Shown piece by piece: positions 12,501 through 23,022 of a DNA stretch of 64,000 nucleotides. How positions within the stretch are numbered: the first letter of the stretch is position 1; each line of letters begins with the position of its first letter. The stretch covers positions 434,001 through 498,000 of the forward strand of contig BDSL01000078.1 of the NCBI GenBank assembly GCA_003116995.1. The letters run 5' to 3'. The notes beneath the pieces were generated by a model, which did no database searches, was not told where the DNA came from, and saw nothing but the letters and a program-made list of their open reading frames with translations. The translations under genes were made by a program, and so were the position numbers. This stretch comes from Yamagishiella unicocca (lineage: Eukaryota; Chlorophyta; Chlorophyceae; Chlamydomonadales; Volvocaceae).

Positions 12501-15301
12501 AGGGGGCGTATCGTGAGAAATGCAATGTGATGTTACCCGCCACCGGCCCTGGCGCAGCTGCCCACCAGGTCCTGCAGCACACATTAAACCCCTCGCCGCT
12601 CACGCCACCACCACCGCCAGCATAGGTATCATTCCCGACCCCTTGTCCGCTCCCCTGCCTTTCCTCCCCCTTCTCCTACATAGGGCCCCGACAGCACTGC
12701 CCGCAGCGCCGCGGCCCGCACCTTCGCCGCCAGCCTGCACGCGGTGTCCCGCCTGGGGCTGCGGCTGCAGCCGGAGGAGGCGGGGGCTGCGGCCGCCGCT
12801 GCCGCCGCACTGGCGCCGCACATGGCCCGCCTGGCGGACTGCTGCATGGTGCTCACGGCGCTGGCGGGGGGGGCCGTGGGGCCGGGGACAGGGGAGGACG
12901 GCGCGGAGGCTGGGGGGGGCAGGCGGGTGCCGCAGCGGCAGCAGCGGGAAGGCGAGGGGCGGCGGCAGGGGCTGGCGCACGGGAGCACTGCCGAGGCGTC
13001 TGCTGCCCAGGAGGCGCTGGGTTGGCAGTGGCTCGACGGCAGCGGCGTGGAGCGCTTGGGACCTCGCGGGCGCAGGGCGGCGCGGCTGGTTCTGGAGCGG
13101 GCTGCCGTACACCTCCGGCGGCATGGGGAGGGATACGGCGACATGGGCCGGAGGCCTGGTCCGAGTGGCCCCAGTGCTGGCCCCACCCCGGGGGAGCTGG
13201 CCTGCATGGTCCGGGCAGCTGCCGCGCTGGGGGCCTGGCCGCCTGACCGCTGGTGGCGCACGTGGGAGGCTGGTGCCCGGGGGGCGCTGCCGCTGTCTGT
13301 GCAGCCGCCCTCTGGCCCGGGAGCTGGCGGCGGCCCTGAGCCAACCGCTGGAAGGGTGCAGGGAGTGGCTGGAGGGGTGCAGGGAGCGGCGGCTTTGTTC
13401 ACCGCCGCTGAGGCGACTGACGTGCTGCACAGCCTGGCGCAGCTGGTGCACCTGCGCTCGCGGGGGGCGGCTGCGGAGGCGCCCGTCAGGCGGCGGCGGC
13501 TCCGGCGCCGAGGGACCAGGGGGCGGTCCGCAAGGCCTGACGCGACAGGTGCCGTACCCGCAGGGGACGAGGCTGGGGCCCAGGCGGGCAGCAGTGGGGG
13601 GCCACAGGCAGCAGCCAGCGCCTCAGGAACGGCTGCGGCCCCCACTGCGGCCCCCACTGCGGCCCCCCCGCCCACCACCACCACGGCACCGTTGAGCCGG
13701 GAGGTGCTGCGGGCGCTGCTCGCGGTGGCGTGCTGGCGTGTGGGCCTGCAGCCGCAGCGCCGCGCACCCGTTGCGGCTGCGGTGGCTGCGGGCGGGCCCC
13801 GCAGCGGCCCCAGCGCCGGCAGACACATCGCCGCCGGCAGTGGAGGCGGCTCAGCCGCACGGCGGAACCAGGGCCGCAGCGGCAGGCGTGACCCCATGGA
13901 TCCCGGACCCATGACCACCTACCAGTTGGCCTGGGCGGTGGCGCGGCTGCGGCTGCTGAGCCCACGGGAGGTGGCGCTGTGGGGCCCAAGGCTGGAGGCG
14001 GCGGCGCCGCGCGCCCTCCCCCTGCTGACGCCGCGCAAGCAGGTGCTGATGCTGCGGAGCCTGCACCGCGCCTTCCGGGGGGCGGCGCTGCCGCTGCCGC
14101 CGGAGCTGGCGGAGGCGTGGCTGGCGAGCTTCCAAGCCAGCATGGGCCGCGCGCGCGCGGCGACGCTGTCGTACGCCGCCGCCGCCATGTCGGAGGCGCA
14201 GCTGAGTGCGCCCTCCGGCTGGCTGGCTGGCTTCAGGGCGGCTGTGCGGTCCCAGGCGGCGGACCTGGGGCTGAGGGAGGTGGCGGCGCTGGTGGCGGGG
14301 CTGAGGTTGCACCGCCGGCAGCCGCAGCAGCAGCAGCAGCAGGAGCAGCCGGTGCAGTACGACCGGGGCAATGCGGGGCTGGCGCGGATGCTACTGCTGG
14401 TGGGTGAACGGGGCTTGTGGCTGGGGAGGGGTTAGGGGCGAGTACGTGTTAGGCGGTTGCGAGTGGGGTGGGGGTTGCGCACGGGTGGGTCCTCGGACGG
14501 AGTCGTGTGCCCTGGGTGGGGGGATGGACCCCGTACCAGTGGGCTCCCAGCCATCATCGGCTAGCATGGACTGCGACCTGCACCAGCGGCATGCGGTGTG
14601 CCACCACAGCGGCCGCCGCTGCGGCTGCAACTGCGGATGCGCCTGGCGACGGGAAGCCCCGGCTTGCAGGGCGCCACCCAACCCAACCCAACCCGGTCCC
14701 CGGCCCAACTCCACCGCAATGCCCCGCCGCCGCAGGTGCTGCGCCGCAAGCTGTCCGCGTCCGCGGCCCCCGAACCCGGCACGCCAACAACCGTAGCTGC
14801 GCAGCCGTCCAAGCCAAGGCGGGGCAGCCAGAGCCGGATACGCAGCGCGCCGCAGATGAACGAAGCCGAGCGCCTCGTGGCCCGGCGCCTGTGTGCGCTG
14901 CTGGCGAGGGGCGCGGCTGCTGCAGGGGATGAGCAGTCCGGGAGGCGCGCGCCCGCACCCCTTCCGCCCGCTGCGGGGTTGTCTACCCGCCAGGCGCCGC
15001 CTGCTGCTGGGGCGGCCGACCTCGTCGCGCCCTCTGTGGTGGTACTGGCTCCGAGACCGCTTTTAACCATCCGGGCCGTGGAAAGGGAGGGCAGGCCTCT
15101 GCGGTTGTCGCAGCGGCCGGAGCAAGTGCCGTCGAGGTGGTGAGGGAGCGGCGGTGAGGGAGTGGGCCGAGGGGCCGCCCTGCAGGAGGCGGCGTGTACG
15201 GAAGCGTCACAGCACAGCTACTTAGCGGGAGGGGCAGGCAGCGATACAACCCTAGGGAGGGTTGGTAGGGGAGCTACCAGAACGTGTTAGTAATGCTGTA
15301 A
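9578..15301 (+). CDS. large OPR-like (octotricopeptide-type) organelle protein
   Basis: Four exons, 9578-11356, 11549-12430, 12684-14399 and 14736-15143 (TGA), all phase 0, give 1594 residues. The start (MVHSVRSCLVAPRPPEP) opens an Arg/Ser/Ala-rich N-terminus with few acidic residues, as expected of an organelle transit peptide. Helical repeats with an OPR flavour are scattered along the chain: PQEMAATLWAAARMRLRLP (exon 1), TPQLTSLLAASQTWPPLG and NPRDVCEGLRLLADLRGH (exon 2), TYQLAWAVARLRLLSPREV and TPRKQVLMLRSLHRAF (exon 3). They are separated by Gly/Ala/Gln-rich inserts. OPR proteins are algal factors that bind specific chloroplast or mitochondrial RNAs and control their stability or translation (for example Tbc2). 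I see no C-terminal RAP domain; exon 4 looks disordered. TGTAA lies at 15297-15301. The fold call is moderate; the RNA target is unknown. Confidence 0.65.
11728..11790 (+). repeat. CAG/CAA-rich tract coding poly-Gln
   Basis: Imperfect CAG/CAA repeats in exon 2 of the OPR-like gene encode EQQQQERQQQQQEQQQERQQ. A second, shorter Gln run occurs at about 14323-14348. Such inserts are common in volvocine OPR proteins and lie between repeat units. Confidence 0.7.
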
Positions 15302-17498
15302 TCGGTGCAGTGCGTACAGGTGCCGTATTGCGATCGCTAGGTAGGGCGGCACAGTGGTAGGACGGGCAATGCGAAAAGGTGGGAGCAGGTGTATGTCAAG
15401 GTGATAAGCTTCATAACGAGCGGCTGCCACCACGAGGCAGTTGAAGCGGAGGTTGCCGACAAGAAAGCCGGACGCAGCGGTTGGTGTGAGTCATAGCGCC
15501 CGGGTACCCTGCTATGACGAATGACATGGGGGGGAGGGTTAGGGAGAACCGTGTACTCGGGGCGCCAGTGAAATCCTTGCTCTGGTTAGTCACTGCTGAT
15601 GAGGAGCTGACCTTACAATCGCCGCATTCGGTACACCGCTACGCGGGTCGCACACCGCCCCCGATAGCGACTGCCGCCGTGTTCCTGGTGTGTTATGCAA
15701 TAGCTCCCGCCGACTTCCCGGTATGAGACGGAGACAGATGCATATCCGGACAGAGCCCTCAGGCAGGGCGAGAACCCTAGTATTCCCTGCCCTGTAGTCT
15801 CTGTACTGAATGGCGGTTACCATGAGTTACGGCGGGCTTCAAATTCGGAAGTGGGGAATCCTGGGTACATCGCCGAGCACAGGGGGCGCAGTGGTCCATC
15901 CTCGCACCGCGTCGCCCTCCCAGCAACAGCAATAGCCGCGCAGTAACTTGGGTATTTGCCTGACTTTGTTTGCCCCACCGTGATGCTGGGTTGTCGCGAC
16001 ACGGTACGGGCCTTGCGCCCCGCCGTACTGAATGTGAGTGCTAGTGTGTCTACTGAGTACAGAAACGAAATCGTGTAGGCCTGCAACCCCACTCTTATTG
16101 CGAGACTCTCCTTCGGTGATATAAGTTGTAAACAGGATTGAATGGGCCCGCCGGATTGATTGGAGGGTACCGGGCAGTGTGTAGCCGTTAGTACTACTGT
16201 ACGGCCAAGCCTGGCCTAGCTGTGAGTGTCGGGGGCAAGCAGGAAGGCGACACTCCGACACAGCCGTTCGTTTACCAGGTGTTGAATCCTGTCCTGGATG
16301 CTATTAAACAACGCGGACAGTAGGGACCATCGCGGAGGCCAAGTTGTTAACTTGGAGTTTGCGCGACCTGGCGGTAGCAGCAGACAGACACGCACCGACA
16401 GGCGCTCGAAAGTACAGCACATAGACATTTGGCTGCCCGTGTGCGCCGCGATACCTCGGGAGTTGCCTATGATATCAAATATGACTGGTTGCAAACCGGG
16501 AAGGGGTACCGCAGCATAGTCTTTTCTGGCCTCGAAAGCCGCAGTTGGGTCCATCCCTACCTGTAGTCGAGAGCCGATTCGAGATTTCGCCGCGATAGTC
16601 CCAAAAACATAACAATGCAATGAGTTTATGATAGTGGCGATGTTGCATGGAACTGCGCCACATTCGGAAGCTGCTTGGCAGCGGCTACATGGCAGCAAGG
16701 AAGTCGCCGACGAGACGTCCGTTATTGACGAAGTTGTAAAAGGCTGTGTGCTCTGCGAATTGAGTGGTCGCATCACCAAGCATGGAGCATCGTCACCATA
16801 GGAATAACACGTACAGACGGTAGGGTCGCACACGTCGGACATGTCCTGAATCTGTCTTGCGTTTGTTGTTTGTAGCAAACTTAAGTGCAGGTGGGGGAAT
16901 CTACCGTAGTAATGAAGCTAGGGATGTACCAGGCCGTACGGAGCGCTGCTCAGCGGGATCAAGTTCCGGATTCCATGGGGGGGAGGGGTTGCAGCAACGC
17001 CGGGTGCTATCATATGTACCATTTCCTTCCTAATTGAACAAGCGCATTCCATCTGTTATGTCTGTTTCTTCACGCAGCGCGATATTTACGGGACATACCT
17101 CCAATACCGAAACGGTGCTACCACGTGACTAAAGAAGCGCTTGCAGGAACGGCACGTCTTTTACCGGCCTTGGCCAAAGATCACCATCTATATGACTATT
17201 AATTCGCTAACTTTAAGATATTAACCTGGTATTGTGTGCGCCCTTCGTCACTAGAGCATTGCGAGGTAAGAAGCGCGGCAGTAGCAAAGCTATCCAGTTG
17301 GCGAACGTTTAGTGAACATCCGTGACTCCAGCCTTTCCTCGGATTCATTTTTTCATCCAATCCCACCTATGAAGCTCTCCTTCATCAGCAAACGTCCACC
17401 GTACGGACCTTTTGCATGCCGCTGCAGGAGTCACTCGTCTTACATAGCTACTATACTGTTTGCAGACGCGCACGCATCACAACTGCGCAGGCGCCTCT
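15302..17498. other. spacer 5' of protease copy 1
   Basis: This is non-coding spacer inside duplication unit 1. ORFs here are short, and most have diverged or broken counterparts in unit 2, which argues against coding function. The last few hundred bases (from about 16880) are well conserved between units and presumably hold the promoter of the protease gene. Confidence 0.5.
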
Positions 17499-19867
17499 AT
17501 GATGGCGATGGCTATCAGCGGGTCATCGATGCGATATGCGTTGGGATTAGCCCTGATCTTTGCGCTCCAATCCGCGGCCGTGGGTACAGTCGACGGCGAT
17601 GGACCTGGCACCGCGATTGGTAAGCATCGTACGGGTCTGATGCAAAAATGGTACTAGTCCAATCCACCATTGCCGTACAAACTCCTCACAACCTGTTGTT
17701 GATCGGCAGGTACGATAATGGCGTTGTCATCATCCTTCACGGGCCGTGAAAGCTCGGACTTGCACTACTATCTACAAGCGGATGGCGACAGGACTTACCG
17801 TTTGGTTTTCTGCGACGATGTGCCGATTGAGGGCATCATCCCTAACTCTCGCGCCACCATCATCTACGAACGGATTGTTGGGAAGGTTATGTACTCTTGC
17901 CAGCTGCCTCAGCGGCATGACGAGTCGCGTCGGCACCTTGTCGCCAGCACCGTCGCCACGCCGACAAAACCCACCTTCCTCGTCTACACAACGACCATGT
18001 GCGGCTACAATGCTCCAGCAGCAGCCACACCAGAGGTATTTGGGGTGGCCCTTTACACTCGGCAGCCGTGGGTACCAAGTTTGCGTCAGGGGGCCATTCG
18101 CCAGACATGTCGTCGCTCTAATTCACCTTCTATTGAATAATTCTACAATTGCCGCGCGCTTAACCCTCGCAGGTGGTGAACGATCTATTCACTGGAAAAG
18201 GCATCCAGCAGGGCCGATCCCTGGCCGGGTACTATGACACATGTTCGTACGGCCAGGTTACTATCGATCCTTCCCAGGTCAAGATCGTAGGCCCCATCGA
18301 GATCCCTTGCGCTGGGGAGCTGCCGAAGCCTGTTCCATATCCCCTTAACGGTGGTGGCTTTGACACGACGACTTGTGGCGACAACTTAGTCAAGTGGCAC
18401 TATTACCTAGATCTGGTCGCCAAGGAGCAAAACATAACCGCTCAGAATTTTCACCACCGGATCCTAATTTTGCCCAAGGGCTACGTCAAAGATCGTAAGT
18501 ATCGACCTCCGCGCGAGAGCATTGCTGCCGTGAGCACGCTGCATTAGTGAAACACGTCTGCTGGCGGATATGAACGTGCGGGTGTGAGCGCCGCAGTTAA
18601 ACACTTAGGATTGCCTTTTCACTAGGATGGGCATATGCCACAATTGCAACAATTCCACCTAGCCTGAACCATGCTGAACTGTCTTTCGCTGACTTGACGC
18701 AGGCTGCAATGGTTTCGCTGGGTTGTCAACTCAGGGGCGATGGACCTCTCAGCGTCCCTCTGCAGCTTCATCCAATACGTGGGGCACATCCTTGGTCTGG
18801 TTGAGCGGCAACTCCATCGGAGATGTGGAGATTTTGTTCCATGAAATCGGTCACACGCTGGGCATGAGTCACGCCAACGTTCCAGGCGGTTGCGACCTGC
18901 CCGACCAGTGTGACCACACCTGCCCCATGGGGGCTACGGGTGGCCAAGGCATCCGCTGTCTGAACGCCCCCCATCTTTGGCAGGTAAGCTTTCTCTTTTT
19001 CGCACCCATCGTAGCTAGCTTCTAGGAGCTTCCATTTGGCGCACCCGTCTGAAGTCCTCACCCACAATACGCTAAAGTCTGTACTCCACGCTTCCCGTGC
19101 AGCTTGGCTGGGGCGGTCCTTTCCTGGAGCTCAGCGACAAGGACTTGGGGTACGGCCAACGGCAAGTCGTACAGGTGCCGCCGCAAATGAGTACGCCCTG
19201 GAGCTCCGTTACTGTTGCCTTGAGCGGAATGACTCCAAACCAGAAGCTCTATCTCTCAGCTCGGATCAACAAGGCACCGTACGAGCTGCCCAACATAAAG
19301 TCATACGATGGCAAGCCCTTCCTTGTGGTCCACAGCTTCGACGGTTCACGCCTTAGCTTTTCTGACCCTCAACCTCCGAAGGTTACGACAGTGCTGGTGG
19401 GAGAAATGGGACTCGGCAGGACGTGGGCACACGCTGCAAGCGGTCTGGTCGTGAGCTTTGCGGATTGGGACGGCGTTAACGGTGCTGCTGCTACGCTATG
19501 TCGCCGCAAGGGAGTCACGGAGCAGGTGTGCGGCGACGATATTGACGACGACTGCGACAACCTCCCAGACCATCTAGACCCAGACTGCCTAGCCGTTGAG
19601 CAGCGAACAGTTCCCAGGAGCCCACCACCACGCCGCAGCCCGTCGCCAAGCCCACAGTCTCGGCCGCCATCAGTCAGGTCGCCGCCGCCACCTCGTCCTC
19701 CACGACCTCCGCCGCCGCCTCAACCTAGCCTTCCCGGGCTGCCCCCGCCGGCGCCGAGGTCGCCGCCGTCACCTCGGCCACCGAAGCGGCCTCGGAGTCC
19801 ACCCCGGCTGCCGCCGACTGCCGGACGCCGCGTACTGCGCAACCGTATGGCTCTCAGGCCTGTATAG
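17499..19867 (+). CDS. M11 (gametolysin/VMP-type) metalloprotease, copy 1
   Basis: Five exons, 17499-17619, 17710-18035, 18173-18494, 18703-18983 and 19103-19867 (TAG), give 604 residues. An N-terminal signal peptide is visible (MMAMAISGSSMRYALGLAL and following). The zinc site HEIGHTLGMSH lies at residues 303-313, matching HExxHxxGxxH, and CPMG about 20 residues later is the likely Met-turn. Residues about 493-512 (CGDDIDDDCDNLPDHLDPDC) resemble the acidic Cys-flanked MopE-type metal-binding motif. From about 520 the chain is a Ser/Pro-rich tail expected to be hydroxyproline-glycosylated. Family knowledge: gametolysin digests the gamete cell wall, and Volvox VMPs act in the extracellular matrix. 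Secretion is inferred from the signal peptide. It is almost identical to copy 2, including introns 1 and 2. Confidence 0.9.
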
Positions 19868-20357
19868 ATAGCGACTAGACAGAGTGGGACGAAACAAGTT
19901 TTTGTACATAAAAGACAGGTTTGCTACTGTTCGGAGCGATTGCCTGGTCGCACATCCTTACCTGATAATGATTGACTGGTATGGCTCCAAAGGGCTAACG
20001 TTGACGGCGAGAAACTATTGATCATCTTGACACGTTAACGTTTTACGCGTTGTGCCTATGCTGCTGTGGAGGCATTGCTTTACTCCAGTAATATTTTCAG
20101 TTCAGAGGTCCCCTGTTGCATAAGGCGGTTTGGCGGTGGATCTTCAGGTTGTGCATTCTTTTACTTGTACAGTGGGGTTTTTGCCGGTATAAACCCCGAT
20201 ATATACATAGGCCCTAATGCGAAATATATATTATACATACAAGGAATACAAGGTGAAGTATGGGCCAATGCCAATTCACATACTTATGAGTGTCAGAGTG
20301 AAGTATGAGCCTATTCACATACCTATGAATCTGTGTGGAATATTTCTAAAGTACCGC
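19868..20357. other. 3' flank of protease copy 1
   Basis: AT-rich 3' flank. Two imperfect repeats of about 43 bp containing GTGAAGTATG(A/G)GCC lie near 20249-20312. A matching pair occurs in unit 2 at about 25647-25710. I see no gene. Confidence 0.5.
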
Positions 20358-20530
20358 GGTGAGGGAGCGGCGGTGAGGGAGTGGGCCGAGGGGCCGCCGT
20401 GCAGGAGGCGGCGTTTACGAAAGCGTCGCAGCACAGTTACTTAACGGGGAGGGGCAGGCAGCGATACGTGCCTAGGGAGGGTTGCTAGGGGAGCTACCAG
20501 AACGTGTTAGTAATGCTGTAATCGATACAG
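20358..20530 (+). pseudogene. orphan copy of the OPR-like gene 3' UTR
   Basis: This segment matches 15139-15311, which is the stop codon and 3' UTR of the OPR-like gene. It contains the TGTAA signal at 20517-20521 but no upstream exon. It is a by-product of the duplication breakpoint, though the poly(A) signal could still end read-through transcripts from protease copy 1. Confidence 0.8.
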
Positions 20531-21100
20531 TGCGTACAGGTGCCGTATTGCGATCGCTAGGTAGGGAGGCACAGTGGTAGGACGGGCAATGCGAAAAGGT
20601 GGGAGCAGGTGTATGTCAAGGTGATAAGCTTCACAACGAGCGGCTGCCACCACGAGGCAGTTGAAGCGGAGGTTGCCGACAAGAAAGCCGGACGCAGCGG
20701 TTGGTGTGAGTCATAGCGCCCGGGTACCCTGCTATGACGAATAACTGGGGGGGGGAGGTGAGACAGACGCATACCCGGACAGAGTCCTCAGGCAGGGCAT
20801 ATCCTGTAATGAATGGCAATTACCCTGTGTTACTGCGGGCTTCTATTTCGGAATTGGAGAATCCTGGGTACATCGCTGCGCACAGGGGGTGCAGTGGCCT
20901 ATCCTCGAACTGCGTCGGTCTCCCCAGCAACAGCCGCGATTCAACGTTGGTATATGCCTGACTTTGTTTGCCCCACCGTGATGCTGGATTGTCACGACAC
21001 AGTAGAGACCTTGCGCCCCGCTGTACTGATTGTGAGCGCTAGTGTGTAGACTGACTACAGAAACGAAATCCTGTAGGCCTACAGCCCGACTCCTTTTGTT

Positions 21101-21179
21101 GTAACGGTTTCAGTGGGTTCCAGACCAAGAGGTAGAACCATCGGGCGCATCGCCTGACACTGAACAAGACGGAGGAAAC
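21101..21179 (+). repeat. short dispersed repeat, copy i
   Basis: Starts GTAACGGTTTCAGTGGGTTC and contains the core CATCGGGCGCATCGCCTGAC. It is absent from the equivalent place in unit 1 (near 16110), so it inserted after, or was lost since, the duplication. It is almost identical (2 differences in 79) to the copy at 30261-30339. Confidence 0.8.
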
Positions 21180-21310
21180 TCCTGTTGAGAAGCTCTACTT
21201 CGGTGACATGAGCTGTAAATAAACTTTGTATGGGCCCGCCGGGTTCGATTGAAGGGCTGGAATGAACTGACGGGCGCACGGCAGTATAATTGGCGTGGAG
21301 TGGCATGTTA

Positions 21311-21366
21311 AAGTGGGCCCCAGGCCAGAAGGTAGAGCCATCGGGCGCATCGCCTGACACTGAAAG
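21311..21366 (+). repeat. short dispersed repeat, copy ii
   Basis: A diverged copy with the core GGTAGAGCCATCGGGCGCAT and the shared end CGCCTGACACTGAA. It lies in an insertion of about 190 bp specific to unit 2 (to about 21480). The sequence after the core differs from copies i and iv. Confidence 0.75.
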
Positions 21367-22122
21367 ACACACAGGAAGAAGAACAAGTTGGCCGACCGAG
21401 ATATGGCAAACCACCAAAAACCCTGGCCAAGGGGCTAGAGAACAAACCATGTATGGCCGAACAAATGCATGGCCACTGTAAGAAGCTTTAACCGTTAGTA
21501 CAACTGTAGATCCTAGCCTGGCCTAGCTGTGAGTCTCCGGGGCAAGGAAGACGGCTACACGCCCCGTCGTTCCCCGGGTGTCACATCCTAATACATTCCC
21601 TATCCTCCAAAAGCGGACAGTATGAAGGGATCATGGCGGATAGCCCGATGAGAACCTGGAGTTTGCGGTTGGGCGCGACCTGGCGGTAGCAACGTACAGA
21701 CACGCACCGACAGGCGCTCGAAAGGACAGCACATGAGCATTTGGCTGCCCATGCGCGCCACGATACCTCGGGAGTTGCCTATGAAACCAAATATGATTGG
21801 TTGCGAAGCAGGAAGGAGTACCGCAGCATAGTCGTTTCTGGCCTCGAAAGCCGCAGTCGAGTTTGTCCCTACCTGAATGTAACCGAGACCCGATTCTTCG
21901 AGATTTCGACACGATGGTCCAAAGAGTACGTATAACAATCAGTATGTTGGATAGGCTGCTTATCTGACAGTCCGCTGTTGCATGGCACTGCGCCGCATCC
22001 GGAAGCTGCTTGGCAGCGGCTTCACGGCAGCAAGGAAGTCGCCTCCGAGACGTCCGTTCTTGACGAACGCTACAAGGACTGTGCCCCCTGCGACTTGAGT
22101 GGTCGCATCACCACGCACCGCG

Positions 22123-22197
22123 TTTCTTTCAGTGTCAGGGATGCGCCCGATGGCTCTACCATATGGCCTATGGTCTGGGGACCATTGTAACAGTTAC
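22123..22197 (-). repeat. short dispersed repeat, copy iii, inverted
   Basis: Minus-strand copy. Read in reverse it starts GTAACTGTTACAATGGTCCC and contains GTAGAGCCATCGGGCGCAT. In unit 1 the flanks are directly joined (CATCACCAAGCATGGAGCATCG near 16770), so this is a clean insertion in unit 2 only. Confidence 0.8.
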
Positions 22198-23022
22198 TAC
22201 CACCAAATCATGGAGCATCGTCACCATACGGATTATACCGACCTACACGTACAGACGGTAGGGCCGCACGTGTCAGACATGTCCTGACCCTGTCTTGTGC
22301 GGTTGTTGTTTGTATATGCGGTTGTTGTTTGTAGCAAATTTAAGTGCAGATGTTCAAGTGCAGGTGGCGGAATCTACCGTAGTAATGAAGCTAGGGATGT
22401 ACCAGGCCGTAAGGAGCGACTGCTGAACGGGATCAAGTTCCGGATTCCATGGGGGGAGGGTGCAGCAACGCCGGGTGCTATCATATGTCTCATTTCCTTG
22501 CTAAGTAAACAAGCGCATTCCGTCTGTTATATGTCTTTTTCTTCACGTAGCGCGATATTTATGGAACTTACCTCCGAATAGCGAAACGGTGCTACCACGT
22601 GACTAAAGAAGCGCTTGAACGACACGTCTTTTACCGGCCTTGGCCAAAGATCCTGAAAGATCATTATTTATCAAGCATTTACTTTAACTACCGGTACTTT
22701 AATACTTTTACCTTGTCGGGTGTGCGCCCTTCGCCGCTAGAGCATTGCGAGGTAAGAAGCGCGGCAGTAGCAAAGCTATCCAGTTGGGGAACGTTTAGTG
22801 AACATCCCTGGCTCCAAGCTTCGCTCTGCTTCAATAGGTTCATCCAATCCCACCTATGAGGCGCCTTTGAACCATGCCCTATGAAGCTCTCATTCATCAA
22901 CCCAAACCCAAACGCCGATCGTATAGACCTTCTGCATGTCGCCGCAGGAGTCACTCGTCTTACATAGCTGGCAACTATACTGTTTGCAGACGCGCACCCA
23001 TCATAACTGCGCAGGCGCGTCC
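22198..23022. other. spacer and probable promoter of protease copy 2
   Basis: Conserved with about 16780-17498 of unit 1, including a CCACGTGACTAAAGAAGCGC stretch about 430 bp before the start codon. No gene is seen. Confidence 0.45.

Larger units (their letters stand above)
15139..20357 (+). repeat. segmental duplication, unit 1
   Basis: The sequence starting GGTGAGGGAGCGGCGGTGAG at 15139 recurs at 20358, an offset of 5219 bp. The unit begins two bases before the stop codon of the OPR-like gene. It therefore contains that gene's 3' UTR, about 2 kb of spacer, one complete M11 protease gene and its 3' flank with AT-rich repeats (20180-20350). Similarity to unit 2 runs through coding and non-coding parts alike, apart from insertions. 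A stretch of about 190 bp at about 15535-15720 is present here but absent from unit 2. Confidence 0.9.
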
